A model generated the notes under the pieces. The model was not told the origin of the DNA and made no database searches. It saw nothing but the letters and a program-made list of their open reading frames with translations. Below are positions 51,969 through 60,755 of a stretch of 64,000 bases of DNA, piece after piece. Each line of letters opens with the position of its first letter. The first letter of the stretch is position 1. The DNA is from Terriglobia bacterium (GTDB taxonomy: Bacteria > Acidobacteriota > Terriglobia > JAJPHL01): contig JAJPHL010000011.1 in assembly GCA_021325275.1 (NCBI GenBank), positions 1 to 64,000 on the forward strand, written 5' to 3'. A program made the position numbers and the translations under genes.

Positions 51969-53566
51969 GTTTTGGCCCGCGAGCGACGATCGCCATCTGT
52001 GCCGCGATTGTTCTCACCGGCGCGATCGGCGCGCGCGTTCTGGCGTCGGCGTCGTGGAATAGCGTCGTCAGCTATCACACCCCGTACATACTGCAACCGC
52101 GCACGCCGTTCGGCCAGCGCCTTGTCGATCACGTGCTGCTGGTGGTGATCGACGGCCTGCGCCTCGATCAATCGCGCGAGCTACCGGAGATGAACACGCT
52201 GCGCGCGCAAGGCGCTGACGGCGAGTCGCGCGCGGGCCTGCCGTCGCTCTCGAATCCGGCGCGCGCCGTGTTTTCCACGGGATCGTGGCAGGAGGTCAAC
52301 GGCGTCACTAATAATTCCGCGTACATTCCACCCAAAGGCCGCAGCGTTTTTTCGAACGCCAACGCCGTGGGAATCCGCGTGGCTTTCGCGGGCATCGATT
52401 TTTGGAAGCAGAACTACGGCATGTACGCGCGCGAAGATTTTCCATCGTTCGGAAAAGAGCCGCACGATCTCGGGGTCGACGCGATTTCCGCGTATCAGCG
52501 CAAGTTGTGCGGCGGCATCGTGCCGTTCGTCGGCGCGAGCCAAGCGCGGCTAATCGTCGTCGACTTGACGGCGGTCGATATCATTTCGCACGACTTTGGC
52601 GCGGTGACGCCAGAGGCCAAGCGCATTCGCGGCGAAGTGGATTCCTGCTTGCAGCAGGTCGTCGCGAAAGTGGACCTCGCGAAAACCGTGGTCATCGTGA
52701 CTTCCGATCACGGCCACCTCGACACGGGCGGTCACGGCGGCGAGGAAGAGGAAGTGATGCGGACGCCGCTGGTGATCGCGGGACAAGGCGTGCGGCGCGC
52801 GTCCGGCATTCGCGCGGAGCAAGTGGACATTGCGCCGACCATTTGCGGATTGCTCGGTATCCCCATTCCCTCGATGAATCAAGGGCGTTTCCTCGCCGAA
52901 GCTTTCGATTTTCCACCCGCGACCATTCAAGAAGTGCAGGATCGCGTGGAGCAGCAACGTGCCATGTTCCATCGCGTGCAGCAGAGGATTCTCGGCGGCG
53001 ATCGCGCGGGCGCGCCATTGCGCGCGCGCAGTTTGCGCCTCGGTCCGGCGGTGGCGCTGGCCCTTTGCATTGCGGTGGGAGTCGGGTGGATTCTCGCGGG
53101 GGCGTGCCACACCACGCGAGAACGTGGCGAACTATTTCTGGCGACCATGCTCTACAACGGCGTGTACTACGCGCTTTTTCGCAACTTCCATCTGGCGTAC
53201 TCGCTGAGCGCGGTGAATCGCGAAGAGTTTCTGAATGCTTTTCTCTTCAAAGGCATGTTGGTTTCCGCTCTGGCCACCGCACTGCTCGGTGCTGCGGTGG
53301 CCGTCACGCGAGAGCGCACGGTCACCGACCGTGTCCGGCTGTTCGCGGCTTTCGCCGCGCTCATAAGCCTGACGTGGATGGCGCAGGTCCTGCGAATCTA
53401 CTATCTGAACGGCATCACGATCACCGCGTGGATGTTCGATTTGACGCAAGCCTTCACGTGCTATCTCGATTTGCTGGCGCTGATCGGCGTGGCCGTCGGC
53501 GGCGTTGCCGGCGCGTTACTCCTGTGGGCGATCGCTAGCCTTTTACCAAAACCCGCAAGTCTCTAA
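51965..53566 (+). CDS. Membrane-anchored phosphodiesterase/sulfatase-fold enzyme
   Basis: This 533-residue protein has an N-terminal signal anchor and an alkaline-phosphatase-like catalytic domain (about 55-320). It contains VVIDGLRLDQ, a nucleophile region PSLSNPARAVFSTG, VDLTAVDIISHDFG and TSDHGHLDTGGHGG, the usual two-metal site. Four or more C-terminal membrane helices follow from about residue 355. It may act on lipid-linked or glycan phosphates; the substrate is unknown. The TTG start overlaps the SGNH stop by TTGA. The end overlaps the glycerate kinase gene by 32 bases. Confidence 0.82.
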   Translation: MSFGPRATIAICAAIVLTGAIGARVLASASWNSVVSYHTPYILQPRTPFGQRLVDHVLLVVIDGLRLDQSRELPEMNTLRAQGADGESRAGLPSLSNPARAVFSTGSWQEVNGVTNNSAYIPPKGRSVFSNANAVGIRVAFAGIDFWKQNYGMYAREDFPSFGKEPHDLGVDAISAYQRKLCGGIVPFVGASQARLIVVDLTAVDIISHDFGAVTPEAKRIRGEVDSCLQQVVAKVDLAKTVVIVTSDHGHLDTGGHGGEEEEVMRTPLVIAGQGVRRASGIRAEQVDIAPTICGLLGIPIPSMNQGRFLAEAFDFPPATIQEVQDRVEQQRAMFHRVQQRILGGDRAGAPLRARSLRLGPAVALALCIAVGVGWILAGACHTTRERGELFLATMLYNGVYYALFRNFHLAYSLSAVNREEFLNAFLFKGMLVSALATALLGAAVAVTRERTVTDRVRLFAAFAALISLTWMAQVLRIYYLNGITITAWMFDLTQAFTCYLDLLALIGVAVGGVAGALLLWAIASLLPKPASL

Positions 53567-54797
53567 CGTTGTTCCCCGTAGGTCCGGTGACAATCGCGTC
53601 GCCGAGTTTGTCGAAAAACGTGTAGGAGTCGCTGCGCTCGTAGAAATCCCGAGGGTCCAGGTTGGCGGCCGCGGCGCGCGCGCACGTTTCGCCGTCCGCG
53701 GACGCACCCGCCGCGGGACTGTTGCCGTCAAGTCCGTCCGTGCCGCCGGAAAACACGGCTAGGCGCTCGCCCGCGATCTTCGTTGCGCAATAAAGCGCGA
53801 AGGCCTGATTCCTTCCGCCGATTCCGTTTCCCGTGACCGGACAACTCAATTCCCCGCCCGTCACGATGCATGCCGGCGCGCGAAGTCGGCGTAAACGTGA
53901 AAGCAAATAATCGGCGGCTTTCTCGAGCGGCCAATCGTCGCACGACGTATCGACTTCCACGCGCCATCCGCGCTGCCGCGCGAGATCGGCGAGGATTTCC
54001 AGGCCGTCGCGATTTGACATCAGCAGATGGTAACGGCTGTGGTCGAAGTATCCCTCGCCGGACTTCGGCGTTTCCGGAATTCCGCGCTGGTACGATTCCG
54101 GCAAATCCATTTTGTATCGCGCGATGATCTCGCGGCACTCCGCGGCGGTCGATTCGTCGGGCATCGTCGGCCCGGACGCGACTGTGGAATCGCGGCCTTC
54201 GGGAACGTCCGAAATGTACAGCGTGACTTGTCGCGCGGGCCACGCGGCAGCCGCGAGGTGGCCGCCTTTGACGGCGCTGAAGTGTTTGCGCACCGTGTTC
54301 ATCTCGTAAATGTTTGCGCCGCACGTCACCAGAATTTCATACAAACGCCGGCAGCCTTCAAGAGGCACGTCTTCCCACAGCGGCGCTTCAAACAACGCCG
54401 AGCCGCCGCCGGAAATCAGAAAGACAATGAAACTCTCTTTCCCGGCCGGCCCCACCATTTCGACCACCGCACGCGCGGCGCGAACGCTGCCTTCATCCGG
54501 ACACGGATGTCCGCCTTCGATGTATCGAAAATTACGTAGTGGCGATTCCGGCGCATGGGGCGCCACAACGATGCCGGTTGCGCGACCGCGTCCCACGAGT
54601 TGGTCGAACGCATCGGCCATCGGAACGGCCGCTTTGCCGATGGCGATTACCTGCAACCGTTCGTACGCGGAGAGGTCGTACAGGTCTTCACCGATTGAAA
54701 GCACGCCGTGCTCGCAGTAAATGCGTTCGGCCATGCGGGCGGCGGGATCAAGACGAGCCAGCGTCTCGCGAAACATCGCCGCCAGCTCGGTTTTCAT
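53535..54797 (-). CDS. Glycerate 2-kinase (MOFRL type)
   Basis: This 420-residue enzyme phosphorylates D-glycerate to 2-phosphoglycerate. It has the N-terminal DUF4147 domain with VIAIGKAAVPMA, FLISGGGSALFE, and NTVRKHFSAVKGGHLA. The C-terminal MOFRL domain has CIVTGGELSCPVTGNGIGGRNQAFAL and SGGTDGLDGNSPAAGA. The ATG at 54797 overlaps the upstream reductase by ATGA. Together the two genes would convert glyoxylate or hydroxypyruvate, via glycerate, into a glycolytic intermediate. Confidence 0.94.
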   Translation of the reverse strand: MKTELAAMFRETLARLDPAARMAERIYCEHGVLSIGEDLYDLSAYERLQVIAIGKAAVPMADAFDQLVGRGRATGIVVAPHAPESPLRNFRYIEGGHPCPDEGSVRAARAVVEMVGPAGKESFIVFLISGGGSALFEAPLWEDVPLEGCRRLYEILVTCGANIYEMNTVRKHFSAVKGGHLAAAAWPARQVTLYISDVPEGRDSTVASGPTMPDESTAAECREIIARYKMDLPESYQRGIPETPKSGEGYFDHSRYHLLMSNRDGLEILADLARQRGWRVEVDTSCDDWPLEKAADYLLSRLRRLRAPACIVTGGELSCPVTGNGIGGRNQAFALYCATKIAGERLAVFSGGTDGLDGNSPAAGASADGETCARAAAANLDPRDFYERSDSYTFFDKLGDAIVTGPTGNNVRDLRVLVKG

Positions 54798-55780
54798 CGG
54801 CGTGCGGCCAGAACGTCGCGATTCAAAAGATTCGGCGGGGTTTTTCCATCCAGCGCCGCGAGACAATTCTCAACCGCGAGCATCGCCATAGCGGTTCGGG
54901 TTGCGCGCGTCGCGCTGCCGATATGCGGGGCCATGAAAACATTCGGCAATTCCATCAGGATCGGATCGACGTTCGGCTCGAACTCGAAAACGTCCAGCCC
55001 CGCGCCGGCGATCACTCCATTCTTCAGCGCCTCGGCGAGTGCGGCCTCATGCACCACCGGTCCGCGCGAGGAATTTACGAGGATCGCGGTACGCTTCATC
55101 ATCGCGAGTTCCGGCGCGCCGACCAGATGGCGCGTCGACGGCATCAGCGGCACGTGGATGGAAAGAAAATCCGCCTGACGAAACACGTCTTCCTTCGACA
55201 CGCACTCGACGCCGTACTCTTTCTCCACTTCCGGCGACGCGCGCTGCTCGTCGAAGTAGATCACGCGCATGTCGAAGCCGGTCGCGCGCCGCGCCATGCC
55301 GCGCCCGATGCGTCCGAATCCCAGAAGCCCGAGTGTCGCGTGATGGATGTCGACGCCGAGCAGCAAATCGACGCTCCACACTTTGAAGTGCCCGCCGCGC
55401 ACATAACGATCCGCTTCGCCCAACCGCCGCGCGGCGCCCATCATCAGCGCGAAGGCAAGATCGGCCGTCGTATCGGTGAGAACGCCAGGCGTGTGCGTGC
55501 CCATCACGCCGTGACGCGTCATTGCCGCCAGATCGAGATTGTCGTATCCCACCGAGTTGTTCGCCACCACGCGAAGTTTCGGCGCGGCGTCGAGCAAGGC
55601 GTCGGTAATCTTGTCGCCGATGGCAATCAAACCGTCGCAGTCGGCGGCGCGGCGAGCGAGTTCGTCGGGCGCCATACGGCGATCGTCGGAGTTGTAGTCG
55701 AGGAGTACTCGGCCGGTGAGAAGCTCGATGGCCGGCGGCGGAGTCTTGCGCGTGACCAGGACTTTCGGTTGTGTGCTCAC
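54794..55780 (-). CDS. D-2-hydroxyacid dehydrogenase (glyoxylate/hydroxypyruvate reductase-like)
   Basis: This 328-residue NAD(P)-dependent enzyme has the coenzyme loop GFGRIG (154-159) and catalytic R239 (NSSRGP), E268 (FEFEP) and H286 (PHIGSA). Coupling to glycerate kinase by an ATGA overlap points to reduction of glyoxylate or hydroxypyruvate. Other 2-ketoacids remain possible. The start lies 26 bases from the ATG of the divergent M20 peptidase. Confidence 0.93.
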   Translation of the reverse strand: MSTQPKVLVTRKTPPPAIELLTGRVLLDYNSDDRRMAPDELARRAADCDGLIAIGDKITDALLDAAPKLRVVANNSVGYDNLDLAAMTRHGVMGTHTPGVLTDTTADLAFALMMGAARRLGEADRYVRGGHFKVWSVDLLLGVDIHHATLGLLGFGRIGRGMARRATGFDMRVIYFDEQRASPEVEKEYGVECVSKEDVFRQADFLSIHVPLMPSTRHLVGAPELAMMKRTAILVNSSRGPVVHEAALAEALKNGVIAGAGLDVFEFEPNVDPILMELPNVFMAPHIGSATRATRTAMAMLAVENCLAALDGKTPPNLLNRDVLAARR

Positions 55781-55805
55781 TGAGATTCCAGGTTACCATC
55801 TTCGA

Positions 55806-57221
55806 ATGCGCTTTTTTCTTCCGTTACTCCTGTTGGCTCCGCTCGGCGCGCAATCGCCGGATCGCGTGCTGGCGCGCGATATCTTCAAACAACTCATTGA
55901 AACCAACACTACCGATTCCGTTGGCGACAACACCCGCGCCGCCGAAGCGATGGCTGCGCGATTCCGCGCCGCGGGCTACGCCGATAGCGACGTCAAAGTT
56001 CTGGTGCCCAAAGAAATGCCGCGCAAGGGCAACGTGGTGGTGCGCTTGCGTGGGACCTCTTCGTCCACCGGGCCCGCGAAACCGATTCTGTTCATCGGCC
56101 ATCTTGACGTTGTCGAAGCGAAGCGCGAAGACTGGTCGTTCGATCCGTTTCAATTTCGCGAACGAGACGGATACTTCTACGGGCGCGGAACCAGCGACAT
56201 GAAGGGCGATGTCGCCGTGCTCGTCACTACGTTCTTACGATTGAAGCGCGAAGGATTTCGCCCCAGCCGCGATTTGATCCTGGCGCTGACTTCCGACGAA
56301 GAAGGCGGTCCCGGCAACGGCGTGCAGTGGCTTGTGAAGGAGCACCGCGACTTGATCGACGCGGCGTTCTGCATCAACTCCGATGCCGGCGGCGGCCACA
56401 TCAAGAACGGCAAACGGATCTTCATGTCGATGGAAGCCGCGGAAAAGGTTTTCTTGAGTTTCAAGCTGGAGACCACGAATCCCGGCGGCCACAGTTCCCT
56501 GCCGCCGAAGGACAATGCGATCTATCACCTGGCCGCCGCGTTGACGCGTCTTTCAAGCTTTGAGTTTCCCGTACATTTGTTCGATGTGACCAAGACGGGC
56601 TTCGAGCGCGCCGCGGCGTTTCACGAGAGCGAATCGGGCGGACAAGTGGCGGCGGACATGCGCGCGATCGCGCGCAATCCGAACGACGCGGCGGCGGCCG
56701 CGCGCCTCTCCGCGTCGCCGTACTACAACGCGCAATTGCGAACCACGTGTGTCGCCACGATGCTGTCGGGCGGTCACGCGGAAAACGCGCTGCCGCAACT
56801 GGCGTCGGCGGTGGTGAATTGCCGGATTCTTCCCGTGGATTCGCCGGCGGAGATTCGCAAGACGCTAGAGCGGGTCTTCAACGATCCGAAGATCAAGATG
56901 ACCGAGATGAACGAGCCGCAATCGACGTCGTACACGCCGATCAATCCTGCCGTGATGGCGGCCGTGACGGCCTCAACGCAGGCGCACTGGCCCGGCCTGC
57001 CCGTGATTCCGCTGATGGAAACTGGCGCGACTGATGGCATTTGGCTGATCGCCGGAGGAATTCCTACGTACGGCGTCAGCGGAATCTTCGGCGACGAAGA
57101 CGACGTGCGCGCTCACGGCAAAGACGAGCGGATCCTCGTGCAGTCGTTCTACGAAGCGCTCGATTTCATGTACGACGTTGTGACGTCCGTCGCCAAACCT
57201 AGCGCAGCGCCCAAACAATAG
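55806..57221 (+). CDS. Secreted M20-family metallopeptidase
   Basis: This 471-residue protein has a short signal peptide (FFLPLLLLAPLGAQ). Metal-site residues are H in IGHLDVV, D in TSDMKGD, the EE pair in TSDEEGG, D in NSDAGG, and H in DVRAHGKDE, making a full di-zinc centre. The dimerisation domain contains NPGGHSSLPPKDNAIYHLA. It probably removes residues from peptides or dipeptides outside the cytoplasm. The ATG at 55806 matches the signal peptide. The 3 prime end overlaps the next convergent gene by 23 bases. Confidence 0.93.
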   Translation: MRFFLPLLLLAPLGAQSPDRVLARDIFKQLIETNTTDSVGDNTRAAEAMAARFRAAGYADSDVKVLVPKEMPRKGNVVVRLRGTSSSTGPAKPILFIGHLDVVEAKREDWSFDPFQFRERDGYFYGRGTSDMKGDVAVLVTTFLRLKREGFRPSRDLILALTSDEEGGPGNGVQWLVKEHRDLIDAAFCINSDAGGGHIKNGKRIFMSMEAAEKVFLSFKLETTNPGGHSSLPPKDNAIYHLAAALTRLSSFEFPVHLFDVTKTGFERAAAFHESESGGQVAADMRAIARNPNDAAAAARLSASPYYNAQLRTTCVATMLSGGHAENALPQLASAVVNCRILPVDSPAEIRKTLERVFNDPKIKMTEMNEPQSTSYTPINPAVMAAVTASTQAHWPGLPVIPLMETGATDGIWLIAGGIPTYGVSGIFGDEDDVRAHGKDERILVQSFYEALDFMYDVVTSVAKPSAAPKQ

Positions 57222-59472
57222 GATCGGCAATCGCTAGCCGTGACCCACGACGTTCCGGCGCGGGCGCAGTGGAAAACACGATGGGCACGTTTTTTCCCGG
57301 ATAGCTGAGCGGCACGCGGAAATACTGCCAGTTGTGCTCGGCTTCGTCCGGTCCAAAGCGATGCGCGACCACTGGACTTCCCGCAACGGTCACGGAGAGG
57401 TCCGTGACGGCGTCGCCGATTACGTCGCCGGCGTGTTGGCCGAGCGCGAAATCAAGTTCCGCGCGATCCGGCAGGTCGACGCTGCGTTGGAGCGATGCGC
57501 CCGAATCGAGAAACGTCGCCATGCGTTCGTCGCCTTCGAGTGGCCGCGCGGCCGAAATCTGTGGCGGCGTGAAATCGGCAATGAATACGCGTGCATCTTC
57601 ACCGCGCACGAACAAGAACGTTCCCTCGATGTAATCCAGCAAGCGAAATTCCGGCGGTATCAAGCGGAAATCCAGCGGTGTGGCGTCGCGGCGGACAGCG
57701 AGCACTTGGGCCGGCTGCCGCGATTCCCAGAAACTGAGCACGCGGAATCGTGTGAGCCAGGGCGGGAAAAAATGGAACGCCGGAATGTCGCGGACCACAG
57801 TGTCCGCCGGCAACGATTGCGTGTTCAGGAACTGCGCGGCATCGTAGCTCGGAATGTGCGTGTGTCGATACAACGCTTCGCTTTCGTTGCCAAACGCCGC
57901 GCGCCAGGGGATTTCCAGAAGCACGTCGTTTCCGCCGCCGCTCCAGAGTCGATTCATGCCCGGCGCGTTAGCAATCGTGATGAGCACACCGACCGCGCAC
58001 GCAACAGCGCGCACGCCGCTCGGCACGCGCGGATGAAAGATGCCTGCGACGCCTATCGCCGCGCCCATCGCAAGCGCGGGAATGAAGTAGCGCGTCCACT
58101 GTGGACCGATCAACCAGAGCGACGCGAAAACTGGCAACGCGGCGGCCAGCGCGAGCCAAGGGGCTTCCCGGCGCGCGCCGCAAAACGCAAAAGGCAGCGC
58201 GAACAAGAACGGCAAGCCGATCGCACCGGTAAAGCGGTCGCCTTCCATGGTGAGGCGCCATGGAATCGCGAGGAAATTTGTGAGCGTCACGGGAACGCGA
58301 TCGGGATTGACAAGATCGCTGCGAATGGCCGCGGCGTCATTCAGATCGATCGCCGGATGCGCCAGATACTTCTGGAACACAGGAGGCACGGGATCGCCGG
58401 TGAATACATAATTCCGCGCGTACCACGGCGCGGCGATCACCGCTGCGCAGCAGACGAACAACGCCAGCGTCCGCCGGCTTTGTCGCGCCACAATCAGGGC
58501 CGCTCCCGCTGCGGGGATCGCGTAGAGTCCCGCGAATTTTGTGCCTGCCGCCATTCCCGCGAAAATTCCCGCGAGCGCGCCCGTGGCGAGAGAATCCGCT
58601 CCAAGCGCGGCGAGCACAGCGAGCGTCACCCACAGCGCCGAGCCGAGATCGGGACAACACGTCACTGCTTGCGCCATCACATCGGGACACGAGACGATCC
58701 ACAGCGCCGCGAGCGACAACGCGAACCAGTGCGTTGCGCTGAGCCGTCGCGTTATCGCCGCGGCGGCTAGTCCGATTCCCGGCAAAAGCAAAAACGTCAG
58801 CATGCGTGCGGCGGACTCGCCGCGAAAATCGGAACCAGGATGCAACGCGAGACCGAGGGCGTAGAACACCGTGCCGTAATGCGGGACGTTCGTACGATAC
58901 AAGTCGAGAAGCGAGAAAGTCCCGTGCTGTAGGAACGATCGCGCAGCGGGCAAGTGCCATCCAAGCGCGTCGTACGCCGTCTCGGGAACGGCGGCAGCGG
59001 CCAGCGTCATCACGAGGAATGGCGCGGAGAGCGCCAGCGGCGAAAGCGCCCGCAACGTGGCGAGTTCCCGCGGCCATTTCCACAAACTCGCGGCGACAAA
59101 CAGCGCCATCAACACGCGCAATGGTGCCGGATAAAACAAATGCACCGCGCCAAGCAGCGCCGCGGAGATGGCGAGCGCCGCGAATCCCAGCGACGTTCCA
59201 AGAACCAAGCAATCCAGCGATTCTGACTCCAGCCCCAAGCGATCGAGTAGCCACGCGCCATTGCAGAGCGCCGCGAATCCGAGAATGACGGCTATAAAAG
59301 CGTCGAGATACCAAGCGCGTAGAGCAATCGGAAACCATCCGCGCCAGAGCGCGGACGCATCAAAGAGAGAACCGGTGATTCCGTGCGGAAGATAGGAGCG
59401 CGCGATCCACGCCGTCCAAAGGATCACGGCCGCAATCGCTACGGCCGTGATGACGGCGGAAGATCTACGCAT
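57199..59472 (-). CDS. Large GT-C-like polytopic membrane protein
   Basis: This 757-residue protein has about 12-14 membrane helices in its first 560 residues and a soluble beta-rich C-terminal domain. The acidic external motif YDALGWHLPAARSFLQHG resembles the first-loop motif of lipid-dependent GT39-like glycosyltransferases. Clear sequence relatives with known substrate are not recognised, so glycan or lipid transfer is only inferred. Its stop is inside the convergent peptidase gene, and its start is 6 bases from the stop of a small secreted protein gene on the same strand. Confidence 0.68.
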   Translation of the reverse strand: MRRSSAVITAVAIAAVILWTAWIARSYLPHGITGSLFDASALWRGWFPIALRAWYLDAFIAVILGFAALCNGAWLLDRLGLESESLDCLVLGTSLGFAALAISAALLGAVHLFYPAPLRVLMALFVAASLWKWPRELATLRALSPLALSAPFLVMTLAAAAVPETAYDALGWHLPAARSFLQHGTFSLLDLYRTNVPHYGTVFYALGLALHPGSDFRGESAARMLTFLLLPGIGLAAAAITRRLSATHWFALSLAALWIVSCPDVMAQAVTCCPDLGSALWVTLAVLAALGADSLATGALAGIFAGMAAGTKFAGLYAIPAAGAALIVARQSRRTLALFVCCAAVIAAPWYARNYVFTGDPVPPVFQKYLAHPAIDLNDAAAIRSDLVNPDRVPVTLTNFLAIPWRLTMEGDRFTGAIGLPFLFALPFAFCGARREAPWLALAAALPVFASLWLIGPQWTRYFIPALAMGAAIGVAGIFHPRVPSGVRAVACAVGVLITIANAPGMNRLWSGGGNDVLLEIPWRAAFGNESEALYRHTHIPSYDAAQFLNTQSLPADTVVRDIPAFHFFPPWLTRFRVLSFWESRQPAQVLAVRRDATPLDFRLIPPEFRLLDYIEGTFLFVRGEDARVFIADFTPPQISAARPLEGDERMATFLDSGASLQRSVDLPDRAELDFALGQHAGDVIGDAVTDLSVTVAGSPVVAHRFGPDEAEHNWQYFRVPLSYPGKNVPIVFSTAPAPERRGSRLAIADPIVWALR

Positions 59473-59478
59473 GCGCGG

Positions 59479-59742
59479 CTACTTTTTAGCCGGCGCGTTC
59501 ACGGGAACGAAATAGCCTTGCGGTCTTTCCTTTTGGAAGCCGTTAGCCTGCTGCAACTGTTTTTGCGGAACGGTCCCCAGCGGCCCGGCGTAGACCGCGA
59601 ACACGCGACCGCCCGGCGATTCGCGGAATTCCGAGATCGTTCCGTATGTCAGCTTGTTTGCGACAGGCTGCTGCTTCACGTGTACGGCCGGCTGAACCAC
59701 GGCGCCGGCCAATACCAACACAGGTAGAAAAGGTGCGGGCAT
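59479..59742 (-). CDS. Small secreted protein, 87 residues
   Basis: A signal peptide (PAPFLPVLVLAGAVVQPA) is followed by a compact domain beginning KLTYGTISEFRESPGGRVFAVYAG. An AGGAGG ribosome site precedes the ATG at 59742. No family is recognised. It lies 6 bases upstream of the GT-C-like gene on the same strand and 23 bases downstream of ferrochelatase, so it may be cotranscribed with both. Confidence 0.65.
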   Translation of the reverse strand: MPAPFLPVLVLAGAVVQPAVHVKQQPVANKLTYGTISEFRESPGGRVFAVYAGPLGTVPQKQLQQANGFQKERPQGYFVPVNAPAKK

Positions 59743-59765
59743 GGGAACCTCCTGGGATTATTTTG

Positions 59766-60755
59766 CTACTTCCGCGGACCAAATGCAACGGGGCGCGGAC
59801 AGCAATCGTCGGCACACGCCTGGGGTCCAGGGCCGGCGATGTATCCGCGAATCATTTCCGTAAGGCCGGCGACAAATAGTGGATGCGTCTCCACCGTTCC
59901 CGCGCGCGCCATGCGAATCCCTAATTCGTCGCAAGTGTGGCGCGCCAAGACGTCGAGGTCGTAGATCACTTCCATGTGGTCCGACAAAAACCCGATCGGC
60001 ACGATCACTGCGGCGCGCATGCCGGCGGCGTGTTGCTGTCGAAGCCCATCGCAAATGTCAGGTTCGAGCCACGGCTGCGACGGCGGTCCACTGCGACTCT
60101 GATACACCAGCGAAAACTCCGTGCGACTTATCGACGCGGTTACCTGCTGGGCCGCGTCCAGAAGTTGCGCCACGTACGGCGACGCATCAGCCATTGCCTT
60201 CGGCACGCTGTGCGCGGTGAAGATCAGCGCAGCGGAATCGCGATCACCTTCCGGAAGTTGCGCCAGCGCCTCGCGAACTCGCGCCGCTTGCGCCGCGATA
60301 AAGGCAGGATAGCCGCAGAACGGCGGAATCTTGTCGAGCAACGGCGCGCCTTCCCCCACATCCGCCCGCACGCGAACAATGTCGTCGAGATATTGGCGGC
60401 ATCCCGAGTACGAACCGAACGCCGAGGTCGCCAGCACCAGTGCGCGGCGCAAACCAGCGTCACGCATTTCGCGTACCGTGTCCGCCAAAAACGGATGCCA
60501 GTTGCGATTGCCCCAGTAGATCGGCAATCCCAAGCCCGCGGCTTCGAGGGCGGCCATCAACGCTTTGTTCTGATCGTTGATGGGACTCCGTCCGCCGAAG
60601 TGATAATAGTGTTCCGCGACTTCTACCAAGCGTTCGCGCGGCACGTTGCGTCCACGCAGCACGTTTTCTAGAAACGGAATCACGTCGGCGGGTTTTTCGG
60701 GACCGCCGAAGGAAAGGAGCAGCAATGCGTCGTAGCGAGATTCGCCGCTGGGCAT
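59766..60755 (-). CDS. hemH: Ferrochelatase
   Basis: This 329-residue enzyme inserts Fe2+ into a porphyrin to make haem. It has LLLSFGGPE, HYYHFGGRSPIN, ATSAFGSYSGCRQY, the catalytic-histidine string FTAHSVPKAM and SDHMEVIYDLD. The C-terminus is rich in cysteine (C314, C318, C319), and C119 occurs in SYSGCRQY. This suggests a [2Fe-2S] centre like that of actinobacterial chelatases, though spacing differs. Whether the substrate is coproporphyrin or protoporphyrin is unresolved. Its ATG shares one base with the regulator stop (TAATG). Confidence 0.93.
   Translation of the reverse strand: MPSGESRYDALLLLSFGGPEKPADVIPFLENVLRGRNVPRERLVEVAEHYYHFGGRSPINDQNKALMAALEAAGLGLPIYWGNRNWHPFLADTVREMRDAGLRRALVLATSAFGSYSGCRQYLDDIVRVRADVGEGAPLLDKIPPFCGYPAFIAAQAARVREALAQLPEGDRDSAALIFTAHSVPKAMADASPYVAQLLDAAQQVTASISRTEFSLVYQSRSGPPSQPWLEPDICDGLRQQHAAGMRAAVIVPIGFLSDHMEVIYDLDVLARHTCDELGIRMARAGTVETHPLFVAGLTEMIRGYIAGPGPQACADDCCPRPVAFGPRK

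Noticed and set aside
54539-55783. Plus-strand 414-codon frame opposite the hydroxyacid dehydrogenase
   Set aside because: It is antisense to a gene with complete NAD and catalytic motifs, and its sequence is basic and low in family signatures.
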